Assembly: GCA_036557885.1 (NCBI GenBank)
Contig: DATBGS010000080.1
Location: 1-64,000 of the forward strand
Direction of reading: 5' to 3'
DNA from: DATBGS01 sp036557885
GTDB lineage: Bacteria; Chloroflexota; Ktedonobacteria; Ktedonobacterales; DATBGS01
DNA: 64,000 nucleotides
In this document: one piece after another, positions 8,842 through 17,658 of the stretch
Numbering within the stretch: position 1 is the stretch's first letter
Layout: each line of letters starts with the position of its first letter
Notes under the pieces: generated by a model
What the model saw: the letters and a program-made list of their open reading frames with translations, nothing else
The model's database searches: none
What the model was told of the DNA's origin: nothing
Position numbers and translations under genes: made by a program

Positions 8842-11076
8842 ATGAAGCTCCTCAACATCAAGGTTCTTGGGTCGCCTTCGGTGCGGGTTGAGGATCGTGA
8901 ACTGCACTTTCGGACGCGCAAAGCGCAGGCATTGCTGCTGTATCTGGCTGTAACTGGTGGCCTGCACACACGCGATCACTTGATGATGTTGCTCTGGCCG
9001 GAGGCAGACCAGGAGCGAGGCCGGGCTGACCTGCGCAACGCCCTGGCCTTTGTGCGCCAGGCGCTGGATGGGGTGAAGCAGGGCATCAGCGGGTCGCTGC
9101 TCGATTGTGACCGCGAGGTGGTGGGCCTGCTCACCAGGGAAGAAGCGGCCCAGGCGCTTTCGGTGGGGCTTGATCTGCACGATCTTGCGCACGCCGTCAA
9201 GCAGGTTTCTCACTTGCTCAACGGGCACAAGCTGGATGAGCTGCCTGGGACACCGCCTGAAGGGAGTTTCGCCACCCTGCGGGAACTGCAAGAGGCCACT
9301 TCCTGGTATCGTGGGCCGTTTCTGGCAAACTTCTCTCTGCCGGATGCGCCCGACTTTATGCACTGGGTGGAGGGCCAGCGGGCCTACTGGCAGCGGCAGT
9401 TTGGGACGCTGGCTACCGCCTTGATCAAGCTGCTGCTAGATAAAGGTGAGGCTCCCGCGACGCTGGAGGTAGCCACCCACTGGCAGCAGCATGACCCGAT
9501 GAACGAGACGGCCTATCGCTATTTGATGGAGGTGCATGCTGCCACCGGCAACTATGTGGCGGCGCTCCAGGCATATGATATTTGTTGCGCGGTGCTCAAG
9601 ACGGAACTTGGCCTCACCCCCAGTGCCGAGACGGTGGCGCTTGGCGAACATATCCGGTCAGTGGCATCAATGGTGCCCCGCCAGAAGCGCTCAGGTGGCA
9701 ATCCGGCGCAGGCATCCTCCAGGCTGGAGCAACTGCCGCTGGTGGGGCGCGGCTCCGAATTCGCGGCGCTGGTGGCGGCCAACGAGACAGCGCGCATGCG
9801 CCAGATGAATGTGGTGGTTGTAGAGGGCGAGCTTGGCAGCGGCAAAACCCGGCTCGTGAATGATTTCCTGACCTGGGCCAGGTTCCAGGGGGCGGATGTG
9901 CTCACCGGACGGGCCTTTGATGCGGGCGGGCGCCTGCCCTATCAGCCCATCGTCGAGGCACTGCGCCTGCGCCTGGCCTGCGAGCACGCCCCCGATGATC
10001 TGCTGGATGACGTCTGGCTGACGGAACTTTCCCGGCTGCTTCCTGATCTGCGCGAACGCTATCCCGATCTTTCTGCGCCAAGCCATGAAGACCAGGGCAC
10101 GCTGTTACGGCTCTTTAGCGCGGTGGCCGAGCTGGGGCTGGCCTTGAGCGCGCGCGCGCCGGGCAATACGTTGGTCTTCTTTCTCGATAATGTGCACTGG
10201 GCCGATCTGAGTACCCGCGATCTGCTGCGCTTTCTGATCCATCGCTGGCGCGAGGCCGCCGCGCCTATCCTGATCGTGCTCAGTGTGCGCACCGAGGAGG
10301 TTGCCGCGCAGTCGGACTTGCGCGAGTGGATTCGTCAGGTGCTTTGTGAGGAAGGCACGCATCATCTGCTGCTTCAGCCGTTGGATGCGGCCAGCACCAG
10401 CACTCTGATACATTCCCTGTTCCAGCATGACCGCGCGGAAGCGACAAACGAGGCCATCGCGCGATTCGCGCAGTGGCTCCATGCTGAAACCGGCGGACAG
10501 CCGCTCTATCTCATACAAACGCTGGCCGCGCTGCTTGAAAAAGGGGCGCTGGCCTGGAGCGACAAAACGGACGGTAAGGTTCAAGACTCTCGCCTGCTGC
10601 TGCGCGTGCCGCTGGACGAGCTTTCCAGTTTTCACGGGCTGGTGCCGGGGCCGTTGCGCTTGCTTATCCAGAGCCGCTTGGAGCGGCTCAGCCTCTCAGC
10701 ACGCCACCTTCTGGCGGCAGGCGCGGTGCTGGGCAAACGCTTTTCGTTGACGCAGGCCACCGCCGTCGCTGGTCTGGCGGCAGAGGTGGGACTTGAAGCG
10801 GTGGAAGAGGCGCTGCGACATTTGCTGGTGCGTGAAGAGTCGGGCGGAGTCGTGTTTGAGTTTATTCACGAGAAGCTCCGCGACATCATCTATACCGAAT
10901 CCCATGAAGCCCGACGGCGCTTCCTTCACGAGCGAGCCATTGATGTCTTGAAGCAGGATGGGGCTTCATCGGCGGAAGTGGCTGGTCATATGCGCGCGGT
11001 TGGGCTGGGAGAGCCACCCCTGCCCCAGAGCATGGCGACGGTCAACGAACCACCAGTTGGGGCGTCGGCGGCGTAG
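8842..11076 (+). CDS. BTAD-AAA transcriptional regulator (SARP/MalT-like)
   Basis: A 744-residue activator-type protein. An N-terminal OmpR-like winged helix (KVLGSPSVRV, RKAQALLLYLAV) is followed by a bacterial transcriptional activator domain at about 110-260, ending with a Y-x-A-ALQAYD-type helix pair. A STAND-type ATPase starts near residue 290 with Walker A GELGSGKT and Walker B LVFFLDNVHWAD. The C-terminus stops after the ATPase and winged-helix part, with no tetratricopeptide or LuxR tail, so it is short for the family. ATG 8842 was chosen because the conserved domain begins there; a GTG 11 codons upstream is also open. It lies just before lacI and the saccharide importer and may regulate them (inference). 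Confidence 0.85.
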   Translation: MKLLNIKVLGSPSVRVEDRELHFRTRKAQALLLYLAVTGGLHTRDHLMMLLWPEADQERGRADLRNALAFVRQALDGVKQGISGSLLDCDREVVGLLTREEAAQALSVGLDLHDLAHAVKQVSHLLNGHKLDELPGTPPEGSFATLRELQEATSWYRGPFLANFSLPDAPDFMHWVEGQRAYWQRQFGTLATALIKLLLDKGEAPATLEVATHWQQHDPMNETAYRYLMEVHAATGNYVAALQAYDICCAVLKTELGLTPSAETVALGEHIRSVASMVPRQKRSGGNPAQASSRLEQLPLVGRGSEFAALVAANETARMRQMNVVVVEGELGSGKTRLVNDFLTWARFQGADVLTGRAFDAGGRLPYQPIVEALRLRLACEHAPDDLLDDVWLTELSRLLPDLRERYPDLSAPSHEDQGTLLRLFSAVAELGLALSARAPGNTLVFFLDNVHWADLSTRDLLRFLIHRWREAAAPILIVLSVRTEEVAAQSDLREWIRQVLCEEGTHHLLLQPLDAASTSTLIHSLFQHDRAEATNEAIARFAQWLHAETGGQPLYLIQTLAALLEKGALAWSDKTDGKVQDSRLLLRVPLDELSSFHGLVPGPLRLLIQSRLERLSLSARHLLAAGAVLGKRFSLTQATAVAGLAAEVGLEAVEEALRHLLVREESGGVVFEFIHEKLRDIIYTESHEARRRFLHERAIDVLKQDGASSAEVAGHMRAVGLGEPPLPQSMATVNEPPVGASAA

Positions 11077-11205
11077 CGGTGCAGCCTGCGCCGCGTGCTT
11101 CTGGCTTCCCTCAGCCTTTTCCGCCTGTCTCTATTCAAAACCTCCTCGAATGCCTCGTCAAAAAACTAAGAAGAATACATAGAGTATGCTTCCAAGAATT
11201 AGTGA

Positions 11206-11235
11206 TTGACAAAAGAATCTATTCTTGAGTACACT
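11206..11235 (+). promoter_or_regulatory. Promoter of the LacI-type regulator
   Basis: TTGACA, 18 bases, then TACACT. Transcription should begin near 11242, just ahead of the operator at 11251-11278. The TTG of this -35 box also opens the frame of the regulator but is not taken as its start. Confidence 0.65.
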
Positions 11236-11250
11236 TCCCCCCGACCACTC

Positions 11251-11278
11251 CTGGAAACGGTTTCGGCACCGTTTCCAG
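11251..11278. promoter_or_regulatory. Palindromic LacI-family operator
   Basis: CTGGAAACGGT and ACCGTTTCCAG form a perfect 11-bp inverted repeat with a 6-base centre. GAAACGGTTTC-type palindromes are usual LacI-family sites. Lying at about +10 to +37 of the lacI-type promoter, it fits autorepression. An exact left half-site recurs inside the GH38 gene at 22523-22533. Confidence 0.7.
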
Positions 11279-11295
11279 AATGCTGTGTAGTTCCT

Positions 11296-12444
11296 ATGAA
11301 GGATGAGTCCTTGGAGAGATTACGAGAAGACCACTTGCCAGAGCGATTGACCATTCAGGACATCGCCCGGTTAGCTGGTGTTTCTAAGGCAACCGTCTCG
11401 CGTGTCTTAAATCACAAGCCAGATGTGGACCCACTGACACGTCAGCGCATTATGCAGATTATGGATGAGCGCGCATTTGTGCCCAGTATTACCGCCTCCG
11501 GGCTGGCGGGTGGCCGTCGGCGCATGATTGGGGTGGTGGTGCCCGCGTTGACCTGGAACTTCATTCCAGAGGTGGTGCAGGGAGTGGCGGAGGTGGCGGA
11601 ACGAGGCTCCTACGAACTCCTGCTCTACAGCGTTGCTCATGATGAGAATCGCAAAACCGTTCTGGACCGGATTCTGGATACGAAGCTGACGGCTGGCTTG
11701 ATCGCTGTCGCGCCAGGTCCATTAGTAGAGCGTCTGGCGCACTGGTACGACGAGAGTTTTCCCGTCGTCCTGATTGATGACCAGCACAAACGCTCAGATT
11801 TGCCCTGTATAAGTGTTGATAACCGTCTGGGGGCCTTTACCGCTGTGTGCCATCTGCTGCGCCTGGGACATCGCAAGATCGCGCATATCCAGGGGCCAGC
11901 CCAGTATCAATGCACGCTGGAGCGCTATGAAGGCTATCAGCAGGCGATGGCTGAGGCTGGAGTACCTGTCAATCCGGCGTATGTCCTGCAAGGGGATTTC
12001 CAGGTCGCCAGTGGGCGGGAGTGCGCGCACCAGTTGCTCTCGCAAACCAACCGACCATCAGCAATTTTTGTTGCCAATGATCATATGGCCTGGGGCGTTC
12101 TGGAGTATGCCGAGGAGCGCGGTCTGCGTATCCCAGAGGATGTGGCGGTGGTCGGCTTTGATGATACGCCGCCCTCGCGCGATAAACATCCACCCCTGAC
12201 CACTGTCAGCCAACCCTTTCAGGAAATGGGCAAGCGCGCTGCCGAGCTTTTGTTGTGGCTGGTGGACCTGCCGCACAACGAGGGCGAAAAACGGCACAAG
12301 ACACTGCTTCCTCTGGAGCCGCCGATGCCCTTGCCAGGGTACAACGTGCCGCTGCACATCCAGTTGGAAACGTCCCTGGCGGTGCGCCAATCATGCGGCG
12401 CCCGACGATTAGCCTCGGTTGCCGACTTTTCAGGCGCATTTTAG
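11296..12444 (+). CDS. LacI-family transcriptional repressor
   Basis: A 382-residue repressor with a helix-turn-helix at residues about 17-40 (LTIQDIARLAGVSKATVSRV) and hinge, then a periplasmic-binding-protein-like sugar domain (MIGVVVPALTWNF near 75, AVVGFDDTPPSRDKHPPLTTV near 290). The start is put at ATG 11296, since longer readings would run through the promoter and operator. A carbohydrate ligand is expected, and the next genes encode an oligosaccharide importer and two glycosidases, so it probably controls that locus. The C-terminal 40 residues beyond the usual end are not recognised. Confidence 0.9.
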   Translation: MKDESLERLREDHLPERLTIQDIARLAGVSKATVSRVLNHKPDVDPLTRQRIMQIMDERAFVPSITASGLAGGRRRMIGVVVPALTWNFIPEVVQGVAEVAERGSYELLLYSVAHDENRKTVLDRILDTKLTAGLIAVAPGPLVERLAHWYDESFPVVLIDDQHKRSDLPCISVDNRLGAFTAVCHLLRLGHRKIAHIQGPAQYQCTLERYEGYQQAMAEAGVPVNPAYVLQGDFQVASGRECAHQLLSQTNRPSAIFVANDHMAWGVLEYAEERGLRIPEDVAVVGFDDTPPSRDKHPPLTTVSQPFQEMGKRAAELLLWLVDLPHNEGEKRHKTLLPLEPPMPLPGYNVPLHIQLETSLAVRQSCGARRLASVADFSGAF

Positions 12445-12470
12445 ATCAGCCATCCCCGTATACTGCGTTC

Positions 12471-12524
12471 CCCGTAGCCACCCACCAGTAGCCAATCACC
12501 CGTAGTGTAGCTCACCACCTGTAG
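12471..12524 (+). repeat. Degenerate CCNGTAGCCA direct repeats upstream of importer operon
   Basis: GTAG cores occur at 12474, 12488, 12502 and 12521, in the context CCCGTAGCCA, CCAGTAGCCA, CCCGTAGTGT and CCTGTAGCCC. The first three are exactly 14 bases apart. They lie 100-150 bases before the solute-binding protein gene and could bind an activator such as the BTAD-AAA protein. A tandem AGTAGTCGT pair follows at 12581-12600. Confidence 0.4.
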
Positions 12525-12625
12525 CCCAACATTGAGAGAACTTATCTATCCGTCATCTCTCACCTGTCTTGTTGCACAAGAGTAGTCGTTAGTAGTCGTC
12601 ATACATTGTCCAAGGAGGAATATTC

Positions 12626-14290
12626 ATGACATCCTGGCACCGCCGGATGGTGGCACCGCTCCTGCTGCTCTGCGCAGCCGTCAGCATGATTCTGGCGGGC
12701 TGCGGTGGCAGTGGCAACGGGAGCAAGTATGGTGGCTCAGTCACCATTGTGCCCGCGCCCAACGGAGTCTTTACCCGCAACTTTAATCCATTCCTTGCCA
12801 ACAGTTCGCGTACCGGCACGCAGGGCATGATTTATGAAACCCTGCTGCTGTTCAACCGGCTGGACGGAACTGCCGCTCCCTGGCTGGCCTCCAGCTATAC
12901 CTGGTCGCAGGATGCCACCAGCCTCACCTTCCATCTGCGCAATGGCGTCACCTGGACGGATGGCAAGCCCTTTACCAGCGATGATGTTGTGTATACCTTG
13001 AAATTGATGCAGCAGTACCCCGCCCTGGATGGGAATTCGCTCTGGGCAAATCTGCAAAGCGTGAGCAACCCCGATGCTCAGACGGTCACGTTCACATTCA
13101 AGCAACCAGCAACACCTATGCTGTGGTATCTCGGCGGCCAGACGTATATTGTGCCCAAGCATATCTGGCAGAATATCAGCGACCCGGCCACCGAGACGAA
13201 TCCCAACCCTGTGGGCACCGGCCCATTCATGCTGAAGTCCTTTAACCCGCAGTTGTATGTGTTGGGCAAGAACCCGCATTTCTGGCAGCCCGGCAAGCCA
13301 TTTGTGAATGAACTGCGTTACCCGGCCTATACGTCCAATACCAGCGCGGACCTGCTGCTCTCGCAGGGAGCCGTAGACTGGACCGGACTCTTTACGCCGA
13401 ACGTGGAAAAGACCTTTGTGCAGCGCGACCCGGAGCACAACCACTACTGGTTCCCCTCCAGCAACGTGGTCATGCTCTATCTGAACACGGGCAAAGCCCC
13501 TTTCAATCAACTGACGGTCCGGCAGGCGCTGAGCACGGCTATTGATCGGAAGAAGATTGATCAGGTGGCGGAAAACGGCTACGAGCCGCCCGCAAGCCCA
13601 ACCGGGCTGGTCTTGCCGCTGAATCAGAAATTCCTCGATGAGAAGTACAGCAATCTGGAATTCAACACGGATGCCGCTAAAGCCGCCTCTCTGCTGGAGA
13701 AGGCAGGCTTCAAGAAGGGGCCAGATGGCATCTACGTTGATCAGGGCGGGAACCGTCTGGCGTTCAAGATCAACGTGGTGGCTGGCTGGACCGACTGGCT
13801 GACCTCCAGCCAGATTATGGCGAGCAACTTTAAGGCTATCGGCATTGATGCAACGGTCAACGTCATGACCTTCAACGATTATGTCAGTTCGCTGGCGCAG
13901 GGCGACTTTGATACCGCGATTTCGTGGACCACTGCTGGCCCGACGCCCTACTTCCTGTATAACTCGTTGCTAAACAGCACCAACACGGCGCCAATTGGTC
14001 AGAAGGCTACCTCCAACTGGGAGCGCTGGAACGACCCGGCGACGGATAAGCTGCTGGCCCAATATGCCAGTTCGCCAGATGAGGCGACCCAGCAGACAGC
14101 GCTGGCCGGACTCCAGCAGATCATGGTGGAGCAGTTGCCCAGCATTCCGCTGGTCTATGGCCCGACCTGGTATGAATACAACACGTCCAACTTCGTAGGC
14201 TGGCCGGATCAGAGCAATCCGTATGCGATGCCTGCTCCGTACAGCGCCCCGGATGCTGAGCTGGTAGCCATCACCATCCACCAGCGCTAG
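12626..14290 (+). CDS. ABC transporter solute-binding lipoprotein, family 5
   Basis: A 554-residue peptide/oligosaccharide-binding lipoprotein. A signal peptide ends in a lipobox (ILAGC), then the SBP_bac_5 fold: TLTFHLRNGVTWTDGKPFTSDDV near residue 105 is the family signature. It captures substrate outside the membrane for the permeases and ATPases encoded just downstream. A strong AAGGAGG lies 9 bases before the ATG. Family 5 members bind oligopeptides or oligosaccharides; the linked GH1 and GH38 enzymes and LacI regulator favour sugars. Confidence 0.93.
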   Translation: MTSWHRRMVAPLLLLCAAVSMILAGCGGSGNGSKYGGSVTIVPAPNGVFTRNFNPFLANSSRTGTQGMIYETLLLFNRLDGTAAPWLASSYTWSQDATSLTFHLRNGVTWTDGKPFTSDDVVYTLKLMQQYPALDGNSLWANLQSVSNPDAQTVTFTFKQPATPMLWYLGGQTYIVPKHIWQNISDPATETNPNPVGTGPFMLKSFNPQLYVLGKNPHFWQPGKPFVNELRYPAYTSNTSADLLLSQGAVDWTGLFTPNVEKTFVQRDPEHNHYWFPSSNVVMLYLNTGKAPFNQLTVRQALSTAIDRKKIDQVAENGYEPPASPTGLVLPLNQKFLDEKYSNLEFNTDAAKAASLLEKAGFKKGPDGIYVDQGGNRLAFKINVVAGWTDWLTSSQIMASNFKAIGIDATVNVMTFNDYVSSLAQGDFDTAISWTTAGPTPYFLYNSLLNSTNTAPIGQKATSNWERWNDPATDKLLAQYASSPDEATQQTALAGLQQIMVEQLPSIPLVYGPTWYEYNTSNFVGWPDQSNPYAMPAPYSAPDAELVAITIHQR

Positions 14291-14305
14291 CAGCCTCGTA
14301 TCATC

Positions 14306-14351
14306 AGAAGGTTGCAGGGAGCATGTGTCAAACAGCTTCCTGCAACCTTCT
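14306..14351 (+). promoter_or_regulatory. Intercistronic hairpin between binding protein and permease genes
   Basis: AGAAGGTTGCAGGGAGC pairs with GCTTCCTGCAACCTTCT (17 bp with one G-U) around a 12-base loop. It ends 15 bases before the permease ATG. Such hairpins usually stabilise the binding-protein message or partly stop transcription, giving more binding protein than permease. Confidence 0.65.
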
Positions 14352-14366
14352 CTGAAGGGACTCTCA

Positions 14367-15350
14367 ATGCACTATCTCCTGCGCCGAAGCATTTTCTATC
14401 TCGCGGCGTTCTGGGCCGCGCTCAGCCTGAACTTTCTGATTCCGCGCCTGATGCCGGGCGATCCGGTGCTGCTGCTGGTGGCGCGGCTCCAGGGGCAGGT
14501 GGACCCGCGCGCTATTCAGTCGTTGCGGCTTCAGTTTGGCCTGACCTCCGATGCCAGCATGTGGGGGCAATACACGCATTACCTGAGCAATCTGGCGCAT
14601 GGCAACCTGGGCACCTCGATTGCCTACTTTCCAACCTCGGTGTCTGAGGTCATCAATCTGGGCCTGAAATGGACGCTGATCCTGGTGGGCGTCTCGGCTA
14701 TTTTGAGCTTCTTCATCGGCACCCTTCTGGGGACGATGGCCGCCTGGAGGCGCGGGTCGAAGCTCGATTCGGTGCTCTCCCCGCTGCTCACGTTTTGCTC
14801 CGCTATTCCCTATTTCTGGCTCGCGTTGATCGTGCTCTATGTGCTGGGCTTTGTGCTCAAGTGGTTCCCGCTCACGGGCGCCTATGACCTGGAAGTTGAG
14901 CCTGGCTGGAGTGGGCCATTTCTCCTGAGCGCCCTCTATCACGCCATCCTGCCCGCTGCAACCATTGTGATCAGTTCAATGGCCGGGTGGATGCTGGGCA
15001 TGCGCAACGCCATGCTCACGACTCTTTCCGAGGATTACGTGCTGATGGCGCAGGCCAAGGGGCTGTCTGAGAAGCGCGTGATGCTGACTTACGCGGCCCG
15101 CAACGCTATCCTGCCCAACATCACTGGCTTCGCGCTTTCGCTGGGCTTTGTTGTGGGTGGCGCGCTGCTAACGGAGATTGTCTTCTCGTACCCAGGGCTG
15201 GGCTACATCCTGCTCCAGGCAGTGCAATCCGATGATTTCCCGCTGATGCAGGGCATCTTCCTGATGATTGCTATTGCTGTGCTTGGCGCGAACTTCCTGG
15301 CCGATGTGTGTTACGCCGTGCTCGACCCGCGCGTGCGGCAGGAAAGGTAG
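14367..15350 (+). CDS. ABC transporter permease, DppB/OppB type
   Basis: A 327-residue inner-membrane permease with about six helices: an N-terminal FxIPRLMPGDPV segment, and the cytoplasmic EAA loop near residues 215-245 (DYVLMAQAKGLSEKRVMLTYAARNAILP). ATG 14367 follows GAAGGGA with good spacing; a GTG 14 codons upstream falls inside the intercistronic hairpin. It forms the channel with the permease encoded 8 bases downstream. Confidence 0.93.
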   Translation: MHYLLRRSIFYLAAFWAALSLNFLIPRLMPGDPVLLLVARLQGQVDPRAIQSLRLQFGLTSDASMWGQYTHYLSNLAHGNLGTSIAYFPTSVSEVINLGLKWTLILVGVSAILSFFIGTLLGTMAAWRRGSKLDSVLSPLLTFCSAIPYFWLALIVLYVLGFVLKWFPLTGAYDLEVEPGWSGPFLLSALYHAILPAATIVISSMAGWMLGMRNAMLTTLSEDYVLMAQAKGLSEKRVMLTYAARNAILPNITGFALSLGFVVGGALLTEIVFSYPGLGYILLQAVQSDDFPLMQGIFLMIAIAVLGANFLADVCYAVLDPRVRQER

Positions 15351-15357
15351 GCGAACG

Positions 15358-16323
15358 ATGGCTGTAAAGCAACGCGACGAACAGTCAGTCGCAGGTGAGC
15401 GGCAGGCGCTGGGGACACTTGAGCAGCCGAAAACCCTTGCTCAGCGCCTCACTTCTCCCAAAACGCTGCTGCCAAAGCGCCGGATTAATCTCGCGGTTTT
15501 CCGCTCGTTCAAGATTCGCTTTGGGCTGGGAGTGCTCGGTTTCTTTGTCTTGCTGGCGATCTTTGGGCCGCTGCTTGTCCAACAAGACCCGCAGGCATTC
15601 GGGCCAGATGTGCTCGCGCCGCCCTCGGCAGCGCACTGGCTGGGCACCACCCAGACCGGCCAGGATGTCTTTGCCCAGGTGATCGTGGGCACGCGCATCA
15701 CGCTGCTGGTAGGCTTTGCGGTGGGCACAGCGGCTACGCTGCTGTCCGTGATCATTGGCCTGACGGCGGGCTACTTTGGCGGCATGATAGACGAAGTGAT
15801 CTCTCTGCTGATCAACATCTTCCTGGTGATTCCAGCGCTGCCGCTGACAATTGTGCTGGCAGGCTATATTCCGGTGCGCGGTCCTTTGCCGGTTGCCATC
15901 GTCATCAGCGCCACCGGCTGGGCCTGGGGCGCGCGCGTGCTGCGGGCGCAGACGCTTTCGCTGCGACAGCGCGAGTTTGTGCAGGCGGCGCGGGCCAGTG
16001 GTGAGCGCACGTTCCGCATCATCTTTGCGGAAATCCTACCCAACGAGCTTGCCATTGTCGCCTCAAGCCTGATCTTCACGATTATCTACGCCATCTTTTC
16101 CGAAATCGGCCTGGAGTTTCTGGGGCTGAGTGATGTGACCGTGACCAGTTGGGGCAACATGCTTTTCTGGGCTACGAATAATCAGGCGCTGCTGCTGGGC
16201 GCGTGGTGGTGGATTGTGCCGCCAGGACTCTGTATCGCGCTGCTGGGCGCTGGCCTGGCCTTTATCAACTTCAGTATTGACGAACTCACCAATCCGCGCC
16301 TGCGCGATGCCTCGCGGAGCTAA
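15358..16323 (+). CDS. ABC transporter permease, DppC/OppC type
   Basis: A 321-residue second permease of the importer. A 60-residue basic cytoplasmic start precedes the first helix (FGLGVLGFFVLLAIFGPLLV), then the GTTQTGQDVFAQVIVGTRITL segment typical of the C-type permease and an EAA loop (REFVQAARASGERTFRIIFAEILPN). ATG 15358 lies after AGGAAAGGTAGG, 8 bases behind the stop of the previous gene, so the pair should be co-translated. Confidence 0.93.
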   Translation: MAVKQRDEQSVAGERQALGTLEQPKTLAQRLTSPKTLLPKRRINLAVFRSFKIRFGLGVLGFFVLLAIFGPLLVQQDPQAFGPDVLAPPSAAHWLGTTQTGQDVFAQVIVGTRITLLVGFAVGTAATLLSVIIGLTAGYFGGMIDEVISLLINIFLVIPALPLTIVLAGYIPVRGPLPVAIVISATGWAWGARVLRAQTLSLRQREFVQAARASGERTFRIIFAEILPNELAIVASSLIFTIIYAIFSEIGLEFLGLSDVTVTSWGNMLFWATNNQALLLGAWWWIVPPGLCIALLGAGLAFINFSIDELTNPRLRDASRS

Positions 16324-16495
16324 GGGGCTGGCGGTTAAAACCGCGCCTAAGGGCGGCCAGAGGCCGCCACCCCTCAAAGCAGGGGCGCAGCGAAACCCGC
16401 CTGCGCGGGTTAGGACGAAGCGTGGCGTCCCTGGGGTGGGGAACCTGCGCAGGCAGGTTTGGTGGCCGCAGGCCCTTAGCCGCGATCTTTAGTCG
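16324..16495. repeat. Nested-palindrome element inside the importer operon
   Basis: This spacer is made of stacked inverted repeats: GCGGTT/AACCGC (16331-16344), GGCGGCC/GGCCGCC (16352-16368), AACCTGC/GCAGGTT (16442-16459), and an outer imperfect pair CGCGCCTAAGGGC against GCCCTTAGCCGCG. It looks like a small non-coding palindromic element or a large fold-back insertion. It separates the permease and ATPase genes without breaking either. Confidence 0.5.
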
Positions 16496-16518
16496 CCAGG
16501 GCTAGAAAGAGCAACAAT

Positions 16519-17658
16519 ATGACAAACGATCCGGTGCTGGAAGTGAAGCACCTGAGCGTGGACTACGCGAGCGCGTCCGGGGCGGTGCACGCGGTGGATG
16601 ATGTCAGCTTCACGCTGCAACGTGGACAGGTCTTTGGCCTGGCCGGGGAAAGCGGCAGCGGCAAATCTACGCTGGCCTACGCTGTTGCGCGTCTGCTGCG
16701 TCCGCCTGCCATTGTGACGCAGGGCGAGGTCTGGATGTATCCACGCTCTGGTGGCAAGGGCCAGGACAAAGACGAGAACGTGGCGCCAGTGGATGTGCTT
16801 CAGCTTTCGCCAGAAAAACTGCGCGCCTTTCGCTGGCGCAGGCTCTCCATCGTCTTTCAGAGCGCCATGAACGCGCTGAATCCGGTGCTGAGTGTTGGCG
16901 CCCAGATTGCCGATGTGCTGCGCACGCACGAGCCTGGGATGTCGCGCTCAGCCCGGCAGGAACGCGCGGAGGAACTGCTGCGGCTGGTGGGCATCGCCCC
17001 GGACCGGCTGAGCAGCTATCCGCATGAACTCAGCGGCGGCATGCGCCAGCGCGCTGTGATTGCGATTGCGCTGGCCTTGAATCCAGACATCATTATCATG
17101 GATGAGCCGACCACCGCGCTTGATGTGGTCGTGCAGCGCGAGATTCTGGCCGAGATTAAAACGCTGCGCGAGCGGCTGGGCTTCTCGGTGATCTTTATCA
17201 CGCACGATCTCTCGCTGCTGCTGGAGATTGCTGACCGCGTAGCCATCATGTACGCGGGTCGCCTTGTGGAGACAGCAACCCAGACCCAACTGTATCATCA
17301 GCCCCATCATCCCTACACCTATGGCCTGCTCCACTCGTTTCCTATGCTGCACGGTCCCCGGCGCGAAATGACGGGCATTCCTGGCACCCCGCCTGACCTG
17401 CGGGCGCTGCCTTCAGGCTGTGCCTTTCACCCTCGCTGCAAGTTTGCGTTTGGGGCCTGCCAGTCAACGCTGCCCACTTTGCTGGCGCCCTGCCCAGACT
17501 CGCCAGAGCATAAGGTAGCGTGCCACCTCCACGACGCCAGCCAGCAGCCGCCCAAATTGCCTGGCGGCTTATCTAGCGCGCTCGATCAGCAACCTGAAAT
17601 CATTGATTCCCAACCGCAGAAGGAACTTGCCAATGAGCATTCTTCAACCCTTTACTAA
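16519..17658 (+). CDS. ABC transporter ATPase, DppD/OppD type
   Basis: A 379-residue nucleotide-binding subunit. Walker A is GESGSGKST, the signature LSGGMRQRAVIAIAL, Walker B IIIMDEPTTALD and the H-loop FITHDL. The C-terminal oligopeptide/dipeptide extension follows (GIPGTPPDLRALPSGCAFHPRC), with the Cys-rich part seen in this family. It powers import together with the next gene product, whose start lies inside the end of this gene. Confidence 0.94.
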   Translation: MTNDPVLEVKHLSVDYASASGAVHAVDDVSFTLQRGQVFGLAGESGSGKSTLAYAVARLLRPPAIVTQGEVWMYPRSGGKGQDKDENVAPVDVLQLSPEKLRAFRWRRLSIVFQSAMNALNPVLSVGAQIADVLRTHEPGMSRSARQERAEELLRLVGIAPDRLSSYPHELSGGMRQRAVIAIALALNPDIIIMDEPTTALDVVVQREILAEIKTLRERLGFSVIFITHDLSLLLEIADRVAIMYAGRLVETATQTQLYHQPHHPYTYGLLHSFPMLHGPRREMTGIPGTPPDLRALPSGCAFHPRCKFAFGACQSTLPTLLAPCPDSPEHKVACHLHDASQQPPKLPGGLSSALDQQPEIIDSQPQKELANEHSSTLY

